This document shows positions 58,801-64,000 of a DNA stretch of 64,000 nt, one piece after another. The DNA lies in assembly GCA_003344405.1 (NCBI GenBank), contig NOWV01000031.1, forward strand, positions 310,001 to 374,000. Direction: 5' to 3'. The notes under the pieces were generated by a model. That model was not told where the DNA came from and ran no database searches. It saw only the letters and a program-made list of their open reading frames with translations. The translations under genes and the position numbers were made by a program. Every line of letters begins with the position of its first letter. The first letter of the stretch is position 1. Source of the DNA: Trichoplax sp. H2. Lineage: Eukaryota; Placozoa; Uniplacotomia; Trichoplacea.

Positions 58801-61800
58801 TGACATAATATCTTATTCATCTAAAATGTTACTCTATCTACCTATTATGATTGTTTATAGGCCACGTAATGCTATGAAAGCCGTTCGGAGGAGATTATCA
58901 AACTATAAAGCTAGCCAACAAATTATGCATTCATTAACTCTATTAGAAACTTGTGTCAAAAATTGTGGTCAACGCTTTCACCTTGTTGTAGCTCAGAAAG
59001 AATTTGTTGCCGAATTAAATAAGATGGTGCAAGCTAGGGTATGATTCTTTTTGACTGTTATCATTTGGAATCAAGTAATGGTTGCATATTTCCTAAAATA
59101 GACCAATAATAAATGCCTACATTTAATTTAATACCTACATTGTGATTGTTATCGTAGGGTCAGCTATCAACCGTTGTAATTGATAGACTTCTTGGTTTAA
59201 TACAATCATGGGCTGATGCCTTTCAAGGACAACCTAGTCTTAATGCTATTGTCCATTTACGTGATACTCTACTTAAGCACGGTAAGTTGCATGGTATTTG
59301 TTGGACAAAATTATCCCTTTAGATAAAGTAAAGAGAAGCGCACGATACAGCATCGAATTATTGAAAAACTCTAGCAATTGCTAATACGAGTATATCAAAC
59401 CTTCCAATTGCACCACTCTAATAATTCTAAACTTGCTACTTTTAATAGGTGTTGAATTTCCAGCTCAAGACCTGGACTCGATGTCACCAATCTATACGCC
59501 TGAAAGAGTATGTTATTACCGTGTTATTTGCTTACAAATGATAAATAATAATTCAACTATAATAGCGTAGATTTATTCCGTAATGGAATATGCACCAGAA
59601 TGATCGTACATTTTAAAATTTAAAATACTGCCACAATAAATAATACATTGCATATACGCTCTTAATGAATAGTCTGTGCCTGAGAGACCACCACAACCGC
59701 AACTACAACCGCAACTACAACCACAACTACAACCACAATTACCATACGCAAGCCCAACCGTAAATCCTCATGATGTAAGGAAATATCATCCTTATCTGTC
59801 TTCTGTTTACATACCCATTCAGAAAATTATAAATTCCACTGTACAATATTAACATGTTTTGATCTAATTACAAAGGTTGGTATCCCAGCTGAACCGATCA
59901 ACCCGAACCCTGAACAACTTGCTAAACTGCGTCATGAATTAGATATTGTGTCCGGAAATATGGAAGTTATGAATGAAATGATGACCGAGTTATCAGAATC
60001 ACGCCCCAATGAATCAGATTTAACACTCCTCAACGTGAGTAACCACTTATTCGACATAAAGTTGACATGGGTATGTTAAAATGTGAATGTCTTACCAACC
60101 TAGGAATTGAATGCCACATGCCGAGAAATGCAGACACGAGTCATGGACTTAGTTGTTCGAGTTTCAAACGAAGAATTAACTTGTTAGTGCTAAAACCCAT
60201 AATTCATATCTACGTCTGTTTTAAACATGACATTCAGTAAATTATCGCTATTTGTTTCTAGCGGTCCTATTAAAAGCTAATGATGACCTAAATAATGCCT
60301 TCGTAAGATATGACCGCTTCCAACGCCAGCAATCTACCATGGCAACTTCGCAGCAAGCACAACACGTATCAGTAAGTAGCAATCGCATTCTATTTATCAA
60401 ATTATTCTAACCGAAACCTAATTATTCGCATATACGTACAGCAGCAGCTGGAACCTGTGTCACCAGCAGAAAACGTAGCTGCTACGGAGTAAGTTGTACA
60501 ACTGCAATGGCCAAAGAGATAGTCTAAACACGTACTTAATTGGATAACCTTTGAATGCAATAGTAACCGGTGGCGTCACAGCCAGTTGTTTTAATCGATT
60601 TCATTGGTTCTTTCACTTTCTATTTTTAAACCTTAAAGGCAACCGCAATCCGACTTGCTGATCGATTTTAGTGAAGCAGGATCCACTGCGGCAGCTGCAC
60701 CAACTAATACAACTAACCCTGCGTTTCCGGATGTTTCATCGCAATTATCGTCTTTATGTACGAAAATATTAGTTATATATAGATAGACGCTATTATAGTG
60801 CTATGTATGGTATTGATTGCTGATGTCTTAGCTAACAATAAAATCTGATCTCTTTATGCCTTTTATTTACTGTTAAAGCTCTTACCTCTACTGGCCCTAA
60901 TCAGCCTGCTCCAGTTCCGGCTCCTCAACCACAATTGGCACCAATAACGGCTGATTTGCCTTCATATAACATTGCTATTTCTAATCCTACAGCTAGCCCA
61001 ATTGGGGGTGGTTCAGTACTGCCTCCGATCAATCCAGCACAATTGCCAGTGAATACTCAAGTCAACCAGCAAGATCGTAGCCAAGCTTTGGCATCATTTG
61101 CAAATACTAAATCATCATCATCAGAGTTAGCAAACTTTAATCAATTCTAGTGAAACACGTATAAATGGATATCCTTTAATTAGATCGTGTTAGACCGACA
61201 TCATCTTTTTATCTAATTGTATAGCACTTCGTATTCTTACCTTTCGGAAATGAGTTCTAAGCCTATGTCTGATTCTCTTGCGTTTGCAATGAACAGCAAG
61301 AATCCAAATGTAGACAATACTCCAAAACAGGTAACATTTGTTGTGTTAACTGTAAGATAAATCTTGATACACTTTCTATAGTACAAAAGAGGCGACTGTA
61401 TGCTACTGTGTACGTAATAATGCTGCTTACTTCTAATCCTACTATAGGTTGCAAATTACGGTTTGACTACGTACGTGAACTTATCTCGCTATGTATCCAC
61501 CCTAATGGATTACTTATTTCGTAACTTTAGTTTCTATGTCTTATTTAAATAGGAATGCTGAAATTCCCTCAGAACTGGATGATTGGCTAAAGGCGACACA
61601 TAATAATGTACAATCGATGAATTGTCATGTTTTAATATTTTGATGTTATGCTAGACCTATTCTTATTGGTGCAAATTGGTTACTAACAATTTTTTAGGAA
61701 AGTAAACCAGCAGCCAATCCAACACCCGCCGCAACCGGGCAAGCTTCACAACCAGTTTCCAGCTCCGGTAAGGGTATAACACGAATAAATCCTGCTTAGT

Positions 61801-62017
61801 ATCTAATTATTCATTTAAAAGTGGATTAATTGGTATTTTATGCTGTTCAATTTCAGAGTTTGATAAATTTTTAGCGAGTAGAGTAGCCAACGTTCGGCAG
61901 CAGCCAGTTGCTGGTGAACCTACCGCTTCTGAAACCAATCCTTCCTCTAACTCACCTCCTAAGCCTAAGCGTCAAATGCAGATGGCGGAAGCTGACAGCG
62001 GATTGTTTGGACTTTGA
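55821..62017 (+). CDS. TOM1: TOM1/TOM1L2-family endosomal adaptor (590 aa, 17 exons)
   Basis: TOM1 proteins bind ubiquitin, clathrin and Tollip on endosomes. Exons: 55821-55875, 57735-57819, 58861-59038, 59158-59281, 59449-59507, 59673-59774, 59876-60034, 60104-60182, 60262-60371, 60442-60488, 60639-60757, 60879-61149, 61255-61330, 61448-61470, 61553-61607, 61698-61767 and 61857-62017 (1773 nt, all phases close). The N-terminus [18 protein letters not shown] leads into the VHS domain ([44 protein letters not shown]). A PQLQ repeat follows in exon 6. The GAT domain (about 205-300) has [30 protein letters not shown] and [12 protein letters not shown] clathrin-box-like DLLIDF lies at about 338, and the family C-terminus EFDKFLASR ends in DSGLFGL. 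The apparent TAG at 61148 is split by a splice donor. An AATAAA lies at 62298-62303. Confidence 0.95.
55876..57734 (+). other. TOM1 intron 1 (1.86 kb)
   Basis: Separates the short first exon from the VHS exon (the phase-1 junction gives KI-ERATD). It has a less AT-rich patch at 56200-57150 with open frames of 68 and 127 codons (56286-56492, 56767-57150) without known domains. I regard these as non-coding. Confidence 0.6.
59690..59750 (+). repeat. In-frame 12-bp repeat in TOM1 exon 6
   Basis: About four units of CAACTACAACCG-type sequence encode a PQLQPQLQ stretch in the linker between the VHS and GAT domains. The unit length keeps the frame, so length polymorphism here would be tolerated. 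Confidence 0.8.
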
Positions 62018-63087
62018 AAGATTAAATAGCCATTATATTATGATAATTATGTTTTTAGTATTAAATGCTTTTGGAATTATTGTAACAATATCCTGCCGTA
62101 CATACAGTCATCAACCACCAATCCGGCATCTGATCCATAGCTTAAACATTCTGATTTATATGTATGCTACGGATATGCTAGTTTGTGCTGACTACCTGAC
62201 AAGTCTTACATCTCAGTCCGTGAATTTGGTAAAAGAAGATTATACATAATTCAGCTCGATGTTCACCCTTTCATAATTAAGCACATGGTATATCCTTAAT
62301 AAACTCTGTTTTAATAGAAACTGTACGTTTGATAATTATAATATAAGTGTTTCTCAGATAGTATACTAGTATGTACTCAATGAAAGTCTTAACTGCTAAT
62401 ATTGTTTAGTAATTGTGTTTTAAGTTACAAAAAACTTCGTTATCGCACTGACTCTTTCTTGTTCAGATTGCGTCACTGCTAGTGTAAGTAGCGCCAACGT
62501 TTACGAGTATTTTCATCTGTAGAAATCCATTCGTGTTATTGTTTTATTATTACACGCCTACATCAGTTGGCGCCAATATTCATTTCCAAAGTCGTAATGT
62601 CTTATAATTTTAATTAACAAAAAATTATGTTATATCCTAGTTGTAGCTGTAACATTAAAACTCTTAGTGGTACACCAAATAGTAAGATAAAAAGTTTGGT
62701 AATTTATTGCAATAAATGCAATGCATACCTTCACTATGATATAACCTTGGCATAGAATTTTGAAAATGGATACTTAATAGTCAATAAAAAGCTCTATTAT
62801 ATCGCGAATAAGATCGTATCATTCTTAAACAAAAGTTTTTAACTTTAATCAAAGTCAATTTCTTTGCCTAATAGTTGTAGGTAACTGAAATTTGTACATC
62901 TTAGAGAGAACATTGATAACATTTACAAGTTGTTAAAACACACAAATATCATATATTATCTTCATCAAAATTTGAAATCTAATATTAATAGTACAGTCAT
63001 AAAGGATATCGGAAAAATAATTCAAGTACTTCATTTATAGATAAATATCTCTAATCAAATAAGTTTTGAGGTAATCAAGTTTGTCAT
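62018..63087. other. TOM1 3' region and intergenic
   Basis: Holds the TOM1 3' UTR with AATAAA at 62298-62303, then AT-rich sequence up to the stop codon of the converging minus-strand gene. No further gene is seen. Confidence 0.55.
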
Positions 63088-63649
63088 TTACGGCTGCGTG
63101 GTTTGTAACAGCAATGATAATGAGGTTCTTTTACCAATAATCCTTCAAAGCAGAACGATAGCATTTTAAATTAACTAATCTAACTTTCATCTCAGATGGG
63201 TCATAGTAAGAATGCAAACTATGATACTTACCCCTGACTCTCTGATTGCAATGCAGGATTAAGTACGGCCGAAGCAACACTACGTAGGCAAGTTTTAAAT
63301 ATCAGTGATGTAGAATATCAAAATTAACAAGTTTGCATATTGGCAAATTATCACTTACTTTGGTAATTGCAGTAATTTTACTAATTCGTTAGCTCTGTTG
63401 ATGATAAATTCATTGCTATTACCATTTTTGGGCTGCGTTGACTTAAGATAATAATCAAAATGAATAAAATCGCAGTTAGTTCACGAAAGAGAGGAAAGGT
63501 ACAATGCAATACCGCAGCCAATACAGCATGAAATTTCAAATCCTAATATTTTCGGTACAAGATCAAGATTTAAGACTTTGCAGAATTTATTTACATAATA
63601 CTTTCCAATCTTCATTAAGCAAATCTGCGCTCGTTGGATGGTATCGCAT
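63088..63649 (-). CDS. Unrecognised conserved-looking gene, 3' exons (partial, runs to the right edge)
   Basis: Five exons with good GT-AG borders and matching phases: 63649-63595, 63542-63513, 63441-63359, 63279-63232 and 63127-63088 (stop TAA at 63090-63088). They join into one frame of 84 codons plus stop: DTIQRAQICLMKIGKYY, DLKFHAVLAA, STQPKNGNSNEFIINRANEL, VKLLQLPN, VASAVLNPALQSESQG, TSLSLLLQTTQP. The agreement of four consecutive junctions makes chance unlikely. I cannot name the family. The helical, leucine-rich character could fit a repeat-scaffold protein. A possible further upstream exon (KVYCKIRDVAYDMFSK, about 63895-63945) has good borders but its phase does not join directly, so another exon would be needed between. 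Confidence 0.6.
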
Positions 63650-64000
63650 CTAGAGGATAACTAGATAATCGTAACATATAATAGATAATAATTAACATAT
63701 CGAAGCAGATGCATAATTTCTACTTAAGTAGCAGATAATAAAATAATGCTGTACTAAAACGTAGGTAAACATTTGATACGAACTAGAATAATAATACACA
63801 TGTATGAATGAAAATAACTTTCTAATGTGAAACTAAACATAGAATATCTAATGGCTATTGAGTTTCTAATTATGCCTTCAAAAAGTACCTTTGCTAAACA
63901 TGTCATAAGCAACGTCACGAATCTTGCAGTAAACTTTTTCTAAACACATGAAGACAGTTAAATAAATTCTAAATTCTAAATATAATTATTAAGAAACGTA

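Noticed and set aside
61263-61454. Minus-strand open frame opposite TOM1
   Set aside because: Overlaps TOM1 exon 13 on the other strand and has no features of its own.

Overview
The window is animal nuclear DNA: AT-rich, with many short GT-AG introns and genes whose best matches are conserved metazoan proteins (SUZ12, a USP22-type deubiquitinase, DHRS7B, TMEM11, TOM1, METTL22, a copine, a CUB-domain membrane protein). Compact genes, short introns and conserved gene order fit a non-bilaterian animal. A placozoan (Trichoplax/Hoilungia type) is my inference and cannot be proved from sequence alone. I rebuilt the exons by hand from splice sites and reading phase; where I give full exon lists, all phases close exactly.

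Left third (1-18.8 kb) is a mosaic of duplicated blocks. It holds the 3' end of a copine gene (152-1016), a dead METTL22 copy (4410-5290), an orphan last exon of a CUB gene (7008-7174), an intact six-exon gene for a three-CUB single-pass membrane protein (10745-14536), copine relics (near 5540 and 15700-15890) and an intact intronless METTL22 (17839-18834). About 140-bp repeat units and a 1.3-kb duplicated block of unknown origin (1940-3290 and 7560-9110) lie between them.

The middle (20.2-40.6 kb) carries two chromatin genes on the minus strand. SUZ12, the PRC2 subunit, has 14 exons (28062 down to 20231). Its 3.7-kb first intron contains the assembly gap and a 27-bp minisatellite. A USP22-type SAGA deubiquitinase has 15 located exons (40563 down to 35305). 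Between them lies a large satellite-like tract (28.8-31.7 kb) with a nested 44-bp array.

The right third (41-64 kb) has two tandem-repeat fields (41.0-42.8 kb), a dead and a live DHRS7B copy in tandem (44.08-46.1 and 49.2-51.4 kb, plus strand), TMEM11 (52421-52930, minus), a repeat-rich interval with three CRE octamers, and a 17-exon TOM1-family gene (55821-62017, plus). The 3' end of an unrecognised minus-strand gene enters from the right edge (63649 down to 63088).

The genes do not form a pathway. The most striking relation is positional: USP22(-), DHRS7B(+), TMEM11(-) is, from memory, also the order and orientation on human 17p11.2, where TOM1L2 lies in the same band. No prokaryotic features, CRISPR arrays, rRNA or tRNA genes were seen.
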